This document shows, piece after piece, positions 16,895-25,224 of a stretch of 64,000 nucleotides of DNA; positions within the stretch are counted from its first letter, which is position 1; the number at the start of each line of letters is the position of its first letter. The notes beneath the pieces were generated by a model. That model did no database searches and was not told where the DNA came from. It saw only the letters and a list, made by a program, of their open reading frames with translations. The DNA comes from Pedobacter metabolipauper (GTDB lineage: Bacteria; Bacteroidota; Bacteroidia; Sphingobacteriales; Sphingobacteriaceae): contig NZ_SNYC01000003.1 of the NCBI RefSeq assembly GCF_004362715.1, positions 311,601-375,600 on the forward strand. Direction: 5' to 3'. The position numbers and the translations under genes are program-made.

Positions 16895-18058
16895 ATGAAG
16901 AATGAACGACTACAATACCTTTTAGAACGTTACCGAACCTCTAAATGCAGCGATCAGGAACTGAAAGAGATCAATGACTGGTATGAAGAGATAAATGCAG
17001 GCAGCCAGGATCTGGAAGAATGGATTGAAGAGGCAGGTGGAAGCCAGTTTCTGGCAGATCAGCTTTACAACAATTTCGAAAAGAAAAGGAACCAGTCACG
17101 AAGAATAACAGGCATTATCGGTAGTCGCTGGAAAGCTGCTGCTGCAATCTTACTGGTGCTGGGCAGCAGTATCGCATTTTATAGCTATTTACAGCAGGCA
17201 AACCCCGATGTTAACGCGCAGCAGGCCAAAGTTCTTCCGGGTAAAAATAAAGCAGTGCTGGTCCTTGCTGATGGCAGGCAGATCGATCTCGATGCGGCCG
17301 CAATTGGAATTATCGACCGGCAAAATGGAATGATGATTACAAAAACAGATAGCGGACAGCTAATCTATACCGTTGATCAGAAATACACAGCAAAGGCAAC
17401 AGATAAGATTGCTTACCATACCTTAAAAGTACCTCGTGGCGGACAGTACAGGATCGTGTTGCCCGATCAGAGTAAGGTTTGGCTAAATGCCCAGTCTACC
17501 CTTAATTTTCCGGTAACATCAGCATCAACAGGCAGAAATGTACGTTTGGATGGTGAAGCTTATTTCGAAGTTACACCAATGAAGCACCAGCCTTTTTCTG
17601 TGCTTACCGGCAATCAGCAGGTACAGGTATTGGGTACGCATTTTAATGTCAAAGGTTATCCTGGTGATCATGAAATACTGACCACCCTGCTCGAAGGGCG
17701 GGTAAAAGTTAGCCAGATCACTTCAGCGCAAGGAAAAATACTACATCCGGGGCAGCAGTCAGAAGTACAAACACAATCAGACCTTATTGCGGTGCGCAAA
17801 GTAAATACCGATCAGGCAGTAGCCTGGAAAAATGGATATTTCATCTTTGATAACCAGGACATCAGGAGCATCATGAAAGTCATCAGCAGGTGGTACAATG
17901 TAGATGTGGCCTTCCATAAGGTTTCATCAAACGAACATTTTGGTGGAACTTTTTCAAGAAATGCTGACCTCTCAGAGATCCTGAACAATTTGCAGGACCT
18001 GGGTAATTTAAGGTTTAAGATCGATCAGAGAAAAGTAGTTGTTTCCCAGTTAGATTAA
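16895..18058 (+). CDS. FecR-family anti-sigma factor
   Basis: 387 residues. The cytoplasmic N-terminus (residues 1-75, ERYRTSKCSDQELKEINDWY) binds the sigma factor. One membrane helix spans residues 80-98. The periplasmic FecR domain contains LKVPRGGQYRIVLPDQSKVWL and RLDGEAYFEV. A C-terminal DUF4974-like domain (about 315-385, IRSIMKVISRWYNVDV) contacts the STN domain of the cognate receptor. The gene is followed after 11 bp by susC, consistent with one operon. By family knowledge it relays receptor occupancy to the ECF sigma factor encoded divergently. Confidence 0.93.
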   Translation: MKNERLQYLLERYRTSKCSDQELKEINDWYEEINAGSQDLEEWIEEAGGSQFLADQLYNNFEKKRNQSRRITGIIGSRWKAAAAILLVLGSSIAFYSYLQQANPDVNAQQAKVLPGKNKAVLVLADGRQIDLDAAAIGIIDRQNGMMITKTDSGQLIYTVDQKYTAKATDKIAYHTLKVPRGGQYRIVLPDQSKVWLNAQSTLNFPVTSASTGRNVRLDGEAYFEVTPMKHQPFSVLTGNQQVQVLGTHFNVKGYPGDHEILTTLLEGRVKVSQITSAQGKILHPGQQSEVQTQSDLIAVRKVNTDQAVAWKNGYFIFDNQDIRSIMKVISRWYNVDVAFHKVSSNEHFGGTFSRNADLSEILNNLQDLGNLRFKIDQRKVVVSQLD

Positions 18059-18069
18059 GCAGAACAGTT

Positions 18070-21000
18070 TTGAACAGATTACTTTACATATTCATTGCTT
18101 TTAGCTTGCTTCATGTGAGTTCCCCGGCCTTTGCCCAAAAAATAAGTCTTTCTGTTACCAACGCGTCCATCACCGATGTGATCTCTGAAATCAAAAAGCA
18201 AACAAATATTGATTTCCTATACAACAACAGGGCATTGAAAAATGCAAGGCCGATCAGCATCCATTGCGTAAACATGGAACTCAGACCTGCGCTGGACCTG
18301 TGCTTTGAACAGCAGCCATTTGAATATAAGATCAAAAATAACACCGTAATGATTACCCGTAAAAAAAACCGGATGCAGGCAGCAGACCCAATCCTGGAAC
18401 CGTGGCTGCGCCTTCAGGGAACCGTAAAGGATTCCGTTACCGCTCAAATTCTTGAAGGCGTATCCATTTCAGTAGAAGGAACAGGAACAGGTACCAGGTC
18501 TGACGCCATGGGAAACTTTATAATCAGTGCTCCTGAACAACAGCAGGTAATAGTAGTATCCTATTTGGGATATGCTACACAGCGGATTCAAGTCAGTTCC
18601 AGGTTAAATATGGAAGTGAACCTGGTCAGGGAAGATACGCGTTTAAACGAAGTCGTGGTTATTGGATATGGAACCAGCCCCAAAGGAAGCGTTACCGGGG
18701 CCATATCAAGTGTACAATCCGCTGTTTTTGAAAACAGGCCCTTAAACAATAGCCTGGAAGCACTGCAGGGAACAATTCCCGGACTTACCGTCACCAGGTC
18801 AAGCGGACAGCCAGGAAATCAGAATTATGCCGTTCAGATCAGAGGTTACTCTTCAATCAATGGAAATATACCCCTTATTTTGATCGATGGTATTCTTGGT
18901 GATATCAATACCATCAATCCCAATGACATTTCAGAAGTTTCTGTCCTTAAGGATGCAGCAGCATCGATCTATGGAGCCCGGGCAGCAGACGGGGTAATGC
19001 TCATCAGTACAAAAAATGGACGTAAAGGTCCGCCAGAAGTTTCCTATACGATGAATACCGGAATCAAAGAACCGTCGTATCTGAGAAAGATCAGCAATAC
19101 ACTTCATTTTGCCGAATTTATGAATGAAGGACTTTTAAATGTAGGTATGACCGGTTTTCCCAGGGATGTTTTTGATAAAATAAAAGCCAATGCAGCCCCA
19201 GACCTAAATGGGGGCTGGAATTATGGCATCACCAGTTATCCGGGTTTTTATGGATATACAGACTGGAATAAAGCAATCTATAAAAACTCCCTGCAGCAGC
19301 TGCATAATCTTTCCGTCTCCGGCGGCACAGAGAATAACAGTTACCTGGTATCTTTAGGGTACAATCAGGACGATGGTGCAGTAAAATTCGGAGAGAACAG
19401 ATCTGACCGCTATAACATGCGCCTCAATTATAATTTCCAGCTGTTTAAAGACCTGACATTTGAAAGCAGAACAAGTTTTGAAAACCAGGCCATCGTAAGT
19501 CCAACCATGCTGGCCAATGCACTGACCAATGTTACACGTCAGTTTCCTTATCAGCCGGTTTACAATGCTTTAGGACAGTTTTATGGCTACCAGGGCTATG
19601 AGAATCCAGCACAGACCCTTCAGGAAGCCGGAGATCAGCATGCCAATCATTCCCGGTTCAATACCAATCTAAAGCTGGAGTATAAGTTGCTTGATGGTCT
19701 GAAATTAACCGGACAGGCAGCTTTTAAACTTGATTATACCAATGATAATGCCATCAACAGGACGTTTACACGCCACAATTATACAGGAGAAATACAAGAC
19801 ATTAGAAATACACCCAACTCTGCCTATTATGCCAATGCAAAAATGCTCAACAAATCGTACCAGGTTTACTTTGACTATGACCGGCAGCTGGCTCATGATC
19901 ATCAGATCACTTTAACCGCTGGAGCTTCACTGGAACAGACAAAAAACGAAGGACAGGCCATTATGGGCTATAATTTTCCCGGAAATGATATATTCACTTT
20001 AAACCTTGCAGACCGTACCAAAGTAGCCTATGCTGATTTTACCGGTAATCTCAATAACCAGGCACTTGCATCTTACTTTGGCAGATTGAGGTATGCCTTT
20101 CGGCAAAAAATGATGCTGGACCTGACTGCCCGGGCAGATGTCAGTTCTAAATTCGCAGCCAGCAAGCGCTGGAGCGCAATATTTCCATCAGCGGCATTCG
20201 CCTATAACTTGTCAGAAGAACGCTTTATCAAAACATTGAATACGTTTGATCAGCTAAAATTCAGGTTGTCCTGGGGAAAGGCAGGGAACCAGGAGATCGG
20301 AAACTTGGGCCTTTATGATTATGTATCCCTCATCTCTATCGTTACCAACGGATCGAATAATCCGCTGTCCTATCCAATTGGTTTCCCAAATGCGGGACTT
20401 GTTGGCGCGGTATCCAAACCAGCTTCTCCCAACCGGACCTGGGAAACCATTGAGAATAAGAACATCGGAATTGACGGCTCTGTATTTCGCAGCAGGCTAA
20501 CCTTCTCTTTTGATTATTTCAATAAGATTAATTCTGATATGCTGGTAGACATTGCATTGCCGGCAACATTTGGCGGCAATGTGCCATCCTCTAACCAGGG
20601 TAAACTGGAAACAAAAGGTTTTGAAACCATATGGTCATGGAAAGACAACATAGCAGATTTTAAATACAGCATCTCCTTACAACTCAGCGACAGTAAAAAT
20701 AAACTGGTGCAGCTCAGAAACAGCGATAGTTACCGGGAAGGCTTAAACCGTTTCAGGCAGGGTTATTCCATTTATTCGTATTTCGGATACGTATACGAAG
20801 GTATCATCAAAACCCAGGATCAATTGGATCGTTACAAGCAGCTGCTGGGCGTTCCATCCAGGATCGGTATTGGTGATGTGATGTACAAAGATGTGGATGG
20901 TGATGGTAAACTTACCGCATTCGGTGATCTGTCGAAAGGGCTGAGCGGAGATATGACCTATCTGGGTAATTTATTGCCGAGGTATAATTTTTCGTCCAAT

Positions 21001-21477
21001 ATCAACTTGAGCTATAAACAAATGGACCTGGGTATCTTTCTTCAGGGTGTAGGTAAACGAAATGTGCAGTACGAAGGGTCGATCAGTACGCCAAATGCAT
21101 TTTTCTGGCCCTCTCTGGAATATTATTATGGTAAGACCTACAGTCCGGAACGGCCCAATGCGGAATATCCCCGGTATCTGCCCGGGTCAGTAGGTTATGA
21201 TGACATCAGGGAATACAATTACCGGACCTCAGCGTTAACCATGCAGAATGTAGCCTACCTGAGGTTTAAAGTCATCACATTAGGGTATAGCCTTCCGGCA
21301 AGAATGGCTTCAAAGATAAAAATGAAGTCGCTGCGGGTATACCTCAGCGGACAGGATTTGTTCACCTTGTCCAAAGGTACGCTGGGAGGGAACTTTGACC
21401 CGGAAGACGGGTACCGGAATGAAGGCACCTATCCCTTTAGTAAAGTGTATTCATTTGGCTTAAACCTAAAATTTTAA
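18070..21477 (+). CDS. SusC-like TonB-dependent transporter with STN signalling domain
   Basis: 1135 residues, starting at a TTG codon (no in-frame ATG between the fecR stop and the signal peptide). Signal peptide 1-22 ends PAFAQ. The STN domain covers about 24-95 (SVTNASITDVISEIKKQTNI). The carboxypeptidase-like domain is at about 117-200, then the TonB-box region NEVVVIGYGTSPKGSVTGAI. The plug shows ILIDGILGDINTINPNDISE and GARAADGVMLISTKNG. A 22-strand barrel follows, ending VYSFGLNLKF. STN plus FecR plus ECF sigma makes this a trans-envelope signalling transporter for an oligosaccharide or other large nutrient. Confidence 0.95.
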   Translation: MNRLLYIFIAFSLLHVSSPAFAQKISLSVTNASITDVISEIKKQTNIDFLYNNRALKNARPISIHCVNMELRPALDLCFEQQPFEYKIKNNTVMITRKKNRMQAADPILEPWLRLQGTVKDSVTAQILEGVSISVEGTGTGTRSDAMGNFIISAPEQQQVIVVSYLGYATQRIQVSSRLNMEVNLVREDTRLNEVVVIGYGTSPKGSVTGAISSVQSAVFENRPLNNSLEALQGTIPGLTVTRSSGQPGNQNYAVQIRGYSSINGNIPLILIDGILGDINTINPNDISEVSVLKDAAASIYGARAADGVMLISTKNGRKGPPEVSYTMNTGIKEPSYLRKISNTLHFAEFMNEGLLNVGMTGFPRDVFDKIKANAAPDLNGGWNYGITSYPGFYGYTDWNKAIYKNSLQQLHNLSVSGGTENNSYLVSLGYNQDDGAVKFGENRSDRYNMRLNYNFQLFKDLTFESRTSFENQAIVSPTMLANALTNVTRQFPYQPVYNALGQFYGYQGYENPAQTLQEAGDQHANHSRFNTNLKLEYKLLDGLKLTGQAAFKLDYTNDNAINRTFTRHNYTGEIQDIRNTPNSAYYANAKMLNKSYQVYFDYDRQLAHDHQITLTAGASLEQTKNEGQAIMGYNFPGNDIFTLNLADRTKVAYADFTGNLNNQALASYFGRLRYAFRQKMMLDLTARADVSSKFAASKRWSAIFPSAAFAYNLSEERFIKTLNTFDQLKFRLSWGKAGNQEIGNLGLYDYVSLISIVTNGSNNPLSYPIGFPNAGLVGAVSKPASPNRTWETIENKNIGIDGSVFRSRLTFSFDYFNKINSDMLVDIALPATFGGNVPSSNQGKLETKGFETIWSWKDNIADFKYSISLQLSDSKNKLVQLRNSDSYREGLNRFRQGYSIYSYFGYVYEGIIKTQDQLDRYKQLLGVPSRIGIGDVMYKDVDGDGKLTAFGDLSKGLSGDMTYLGNLLPRYNFSSNINLSYKQMDLGIFLQGVGKRNVQYEGSISTPNAFFWPSLEYYYGKTYSPERPNAEYPRYLPGSVGYDDIREYNYRTSALTMQNVAYLRFKVITLGYSLPARMASKIKMKSLRVYLSGQDLFTLSKGTLGGNFDPEDGYRNEGTYPFSKVYSFGLNLKF

Positions 21478-21482
21478 AGATC

Positions 21483-23150
21483 ATGAGTAAAATTCAAGGA
21501 TTCATCTGCATTGTTTTGTTCTTTAGCCTAAGCTGTAAAAAGCAGCTCAGTACAGTTGTTCAGGACAGCATTACAGATGAAACATTCTGGAAAACACCAA
21601 ATGATTTTAAATTGGCCGCCAATCATTTGTATAATGGACTGGACCGTTTCGGATTTGAAGACACCGAATCTGATATTGCGTTTAACTTTCCCAATTCAAT
21701 CAGCAACGGCAATTTGCAGCCTTCAGAAACTTCGTCAGACTGGACAAACAGCTATAGCTATATCCGTTCTGCAAATAACATATTGGAAAAAGGCGCATTA
21801 AACTCCGATGCAGAGATCAAAAGATACCTGGCAGAAGCCAGGTTTTTCAGGGCCTGGTATTATTGGAAGCTATTGAGAATCTATGGAGGTGTTCCGCTAA
21901 TTACCCGGGTACTGGATGTGGATGATCCGGCACTTTTTGCGGCAAGGTCAAGCCGTACAGAAACGGCAGACCTCATTTTAAAAGACCTCAATGAGGCGGT
22001 AACAGATCTTCCGCTGCAGTCTGCTCTGCCGGCATCTGATGTCGGCAGGATCACCAAAGGGGCCGCACTTTCACTGATGGCACGCGTAGCGCTTTTTGAA
22101 GGAACCTGGCAAAAATTTAGAAATGGAACCAGTGCCGGTAAGTACCTGGATGCTGCAATTGCTGCATCCGGTCTGGTTATGAACAGTGGAGGATATAGCC
22201 TGTATGCTGGAAATGCAGACCAGAGCTACCGGTATCTTTTCCTGGAACAAGGAGACGATTCCAGGGAAACCATATTGGACAGGAGATATGCGAGAGATAT
22301 TTTAGGACACGATATGCCCTATCAATATGATGAAACGGGCTATAACCCGACCAAGAAAATGGCAGATATGTACCTGGATAAAAACGGTCTGCCAATTGGT
22401 AACCCAGGTTCGCTGTTTCATGGTTATGCTACCTTTTCTTCCGAGTTCCAGGATCGTGATCCACGGATGACCATGGTCATGACCATTCCCGGGACGCTCA
22501 CAAACCGGGTGTTCTTTCCGGTAACTAAAATCGCCAACTGGCCGGATAAACCGCAAAGAAACTTCAATACCGGCTATATCTTATATAAGTTCATGTCAGA
22601 AGATCCATTTGCCAACAACACCGGACAGTATGGAGACGAAAGCAAGTTTGACTACGACCGCCACCTCATCCGCTATGCAGAAGTATTGCTGATCTATGCA
22701 GAAGCCTCTTTTGAAAAGAATGATGCGATAACAGATCAGGAGTTGAATGAATCTGTCAATAAAATTCGTGACCGCGTACATATGCCGCATCTCAGCAACG
22801 CATTCATAGCAGCAAATGGACTGGACATGAGGACAGAGATCCGAAGAGAAAGAACGGTAGAGCTGGCACTCGAAGGATTCAGGTATGACGACTTGCGCCG
22901 CTGGAAAACAGCAGAAATAGAATTGCGCCAGGACATCAAAGGAATTAAGATCAGGGGAGCCGAATGGGCAAGCAGGGCACCATATGGAGACCCGGCATAC
23001 CTTGGAAGAATAGATGCAGAGGGCTTTCTGATCGCAGAGACAAACAGGAGATTTGATGCTGGCAAAGACTATCTCCAGCCTTTGCCAGTTAGGGAAATTG
23101 CTTTTTACACGGCGAGCGGCTATAAACTGGAACAAAATCCGAACTGGTAA
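21483..23150 (+). CDS. SusD/RagB-like surface nutrient-binding lipoprotein
   Basis: 555 residues. The lipoprotein signal ends FFSLSCKKQL, with the lipid-attached Cys near residue 18. The SusD-type N-terminus (TDETFWKTPNDFKLAANHLYNGL), the TPR region (AEARFFRAWYYWKLLRIYGGVPLI) and the C-terminal RRERTVELALEGFRYDDLRRWK plus YLQPLPVREI are diagnostic. It sits 5 bp after susC; the pair forms the bin-and-lid import complex in the outer membrane. The ligand cannot be inferred. Confidence 0.95.
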   Translation: MSKIQGFICIVLFFSLSCKKQLSTVVQDSITDETFWKTPNDFKLAANHLYNGLDRFGFEDTESDIAFNFPNSISNGNLQPSETSSDWTNSYSYIRSANNILEKGALNSDAEIKRYLAEARFFRAWYYWKLLRIYGGVPLITRVLDVDDPALFAARSSRTETADLILKDLNEAVTDLPLQSALPASDVGRITKGAALSLMARVALFEGTWQKFRNGTSAGKYLDAAIAASGLVMNSGGYSLYAGNADQSYRYLFLEQGDDSRETILDRRYARDILGHDMPYQYDETGYNPTKKMADMYLDKNGLPIGNPGSLFHGYATFSSEFQDRDPRMTMVMTIPGTLTNRVFFPVTKIANWPDKPQRNFNTGYILYKFMSEDPFANNTGQYGDESKFDYDRHLIRYAEVLLIYAEASFEKNDAITDQELNESVNKIRDRVHMPHLSNAFIAANGLDMRTEIRRERTVELALEGFRYDDLRRWKTAEIELRQDIKGIKIRGAEWASRAPYGDPAYLGRIDAEGFLIAETNRRFDAGKDYLQPLPVREIAFYTASGYKLEQNPNW

Positions 23151-23184
23151 CCTATAAAAGAACTATTATTAAAATCACACATAA

Positions 23185-24987
23185 ATGAAAATCAGAATCA
23201 AAAACAAACTATTCGAAATCAAATTGGGGCTCATTAGCCTTGCGTTCATTTTCTCATCACACACCTCGTTTTCTAAAAACTCAACGTTCTCAGCGTTCTC
23301 AACGTTCTCAACGCGCGCTCAATACATATCGTTGTCTGAGCGTCCGGCTATTTCAGTACGTCCGATGTTTTCTCAGCATTCAGCACCAGTTCTTACAGCA
23401 AAACCAACCGAGCCAAAGCTGGTTAATATTGTCAATTTTATCCGCTTGCTGGAGCCAAGAGATCCCAAAATTACGCAGGACGTATTGTATCAGACCGTAG
23501 TAAAACAAGTAGAATTGATGAAGCAATACAAGCTGAGTGGTACATTTTTGCTGCAATACGATGCGATGATGGATTCCAGGTATCAAAAATTGCTGAAAAG
23601 CCTGCCAAAGGGAACTTTTGAAATAGGAGCGTGGTGGGAACTTCCGCAACCGCTTATAGAAAAAGCAGGACTGAAGTGGAGAGGACGCTATGCCTGGGAC
23701 TGGCATGCAGATGTAGGCTTTGCAACAGGCTACACACCAGAAGAACGTGAAAAGATCATAGACGTCTACATGGCCGATTTTAAACAGATCTTTGGATATT
23801 ACCCAAAATCAGTAGGATCGTGGTTCATAGATGCACACACGCTGAACTACATGTCAGATAAATACAAGATCGTAGCTTCTAGCAACTGTAAGGACCAATA
23901 TGGTACAGACGGATATACCCTGTGGGGCGGATACTGGAACCAGGCCTACTATCCGAGTAAGATCAATTCATATATGCCGGCACAAAATAAAGAGAACCAG
24001 ATCCCGGTACCGGTTTTTAGAATGCTGGGAAGTGATCCGATCCGTCAATACGATACAGGCATCAGCAGCAGCAGACAAGGGGTAATCACACTCGAGCCTG
24101 TATATCCGGCTGCAGGAGGGGATGCCACCTGGGTAAACTGGTTTATGAAAGAATTTGTAGAAGGAGAATCTATGGAATTCAATTACACCCAGGCCGGACA
24201 GGAGAATTCATTTACCTGGGACGCCATGAAAAAAGGATTGGAAATCCAGTTTCCGTTACTGGCAAAGTTAAGGGACGAGAAAAAGATCAGGGTAGAAACC
24301 ATGGAGCAATCCGGACTGTGGTTTAGAAAAAACTATAAGGTTACCCCGGCAACGGCTTTCACCGTCAATGATGACCTTGGAGATAGCGACAAGAAGACCG
24401 TATGGTTCAACAGCCGATTTTTTAGGGTTAATCTATTATGGGAGAACAGCAATTTAAGGATCCGCGACATTCATTTATTTGATGAAAAATTCCCTTCAGT
24501 ATATACCACCCAAAAAGCAACCTCAAATGAATGTACATTCTTTACCCTTCCACTGGTAGATGGCTATCTATGGAGCAAAAGAAACAATCTTGCAGGATTA
24601 CGCTTTAAAGCACTGATTGATGGCAAAGAGACCTTACTGGAAGGGGGAGATCCAAAGATCACCAATAACGTTACGGGCAGGCTGCAGGTTTCCTGGCCGC
24701 TAAAAAATGTACCGGGCAGTATTGAGATGGATCTCAATGAAGGCAGTATGGTGATGAAGCTTACCGGCAATGGATCATTAAACTGGTATCTGGATCTGAC
24801 GGTTGCTGAAAATGCAAAACTACCGTTTAAAGAAATTACAGAACACCGCGTAACGGCAGAATTTGAACAAATGCCCTATGCCGTATCTGCCGCATCAGGT
24901 AAATTTTCAAACCCGGGCAACGGATCCATATTCAGGATCTCTCCGGAGAAAAACAACATCACCTTAAATTTAAAGAATGCGAATTAA
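23185..24987 (+). CDS. Secreted barrel protein, DUF3863/polysaccharide-deacetylase-like, unknown function
   Basis: 600 residues. Signal peptide about 1-31 (LGLISLAFIFSSHTSFSK), then a short S-T/A-F repeat, then a catalytic-looking domain (about 70-370): VNFIRLLEPRDP, GTFLLQYDAMMD, EIGAWWELPQP, YAWDWHADVGF, GSWFIDAHTLNYM. The strand-ending D and H residues suggest a NodB/GH57-type beta/alpha barrel. The C-terminal 200 residues look like beta-sandwich. I associate this layout with DUF3863/DUF3864 proteins of gut Bacteroidota, but that is from memory. Placed between two SusC/SusD pairs, it is the best enzyme candidate of the locus. Confidence 0.65.
   Translation: MKIRIKNKLFEIKLGLISLAFIFSSHTSFSKNSTFSAFSTFSTRAQYISLSERPAISVRPMFSQHSAPVLTAKPTEPKLVNIVNFIRLLEPRDPKITQDVLYQTVVKQVELMKQYKLSGTFLLQYDAMMDSRYQKLLKSLPKGTFEIGAWWELPQPLIEKAGLKWRGRYAWDWHADVGFATGYTPEEREKIIDVYMADFKQIFGYYPKSVGSWFIDAHTLNYMSDKYKIVASSNCKDQYGTDGYTLWGGYWNQAYYPSKINSYMPAQNKENQIPVPVFRMLGSDPIRQYDTGISSSRQGVITLEPVYPAAGGDATWVNWFMKEFVEGESMEFNYTQAGQENSFTWDAMKKGLEIQFPLLAKLRDEKKIRVETMEQSGLWFRKNYKVTPATAFTVNDDLGDSDKKTVWFNSRFFRVNLLWENSNLRIRDIHLFDEKFPSVYTTQKATSNECTFFTLPLVDGYLWSKRNNLAGLRFKALIDGKETLLEGGDPKITNNVTGRLQVSWPLKNVPGSIEMDLNEGSMVMKLTGNGSLNWYLDLTVAENAKLPFKEITEHRVTAEFEQMPYAVSAASGKFSNPGNGSIFRISPEKNNITLNLKNAN
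23283..23313 (+). repeat. 9-nt tandem repeat inside coding sequence
   Basis: AACGTTCTC, AGCGTTCTC and AACGTTCTC stand head to tail at 23283-23309, followed by a partial unit AACG. The repeats encode S-T-F, S-A-F, S-T-F directly after the signal peptide. Slippage here would add or remove three residues without shifting frame. Confidence 0.75.
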
Positions 24988-25106
24988 AAATAGAGTAACG
25001 GTAACGAATTTTTCATTCGTCATATGATTATGAACACCATTTTAAAAGCGATGAAGACCACTATAAAAAAAGGAAAGGAGGAGTGTTATAAATAAGTAAT
25101 CAAAGA

Positions 25107-25214
25107 ATGATGACACTCAAAAAAATGACCAGGGATGTACCACCATCCCCGGTCGTTTGCTTACCAATGTGTCAAATTAAATGCCTGTCAGCAAATAACC
25201 AATTAACCAAGTAA
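25107..25214 (+). CDS. Possible 35-residue leader ORF before second susC
   Basis: ATG 25107 (second ATG at 25110) to TAA 25214, ending 10 bp before the susC ATG at 25225. The product starts MMTLKKMTRDVPPSPVV and then carries three cysteines within a short span. The frame runs through the hairpin at 25127-25154, so translation of this ORF would melt that hairpin. It could be a leader that tunes susC expression or a chance frame; no family was recognised. Confidence 0.3.
   Translation: MMTLKKMTRDVPPSPVVCLPMCQIKCLSANNQLTK
25127..25154 (+). promoter_or_regulatory. Stem-loop in the leader of the second susC
   Basis: GACCAGGGATG (25127-25137), a 6-nt loop and CATCCCCGGTC (25144-25154) pair over 11 positions with one A-C mismatch. 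A run of A residues precedes it and GTTTGCTT follows, so it is at best a weak terminator. Its place 70 bp before susC suits attenuation or mRNA stabilisation. Confidence 0.5.
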
Positions 25215-25224
25215 ACTAAAACAA

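Noticed and set aside
22596..23135. Open frame of 179 codons on the minus strand inside the first susD
   Set aside because: It lies wholly antisense to a well-supported SusD gene, has no recognisable family and its composition mirrors the sense codons.
25024..25095. 23-codon frame before the second susC leader
   Set aside because: Very short, lysine-rich by AT composition, with no coupling to the next frame.
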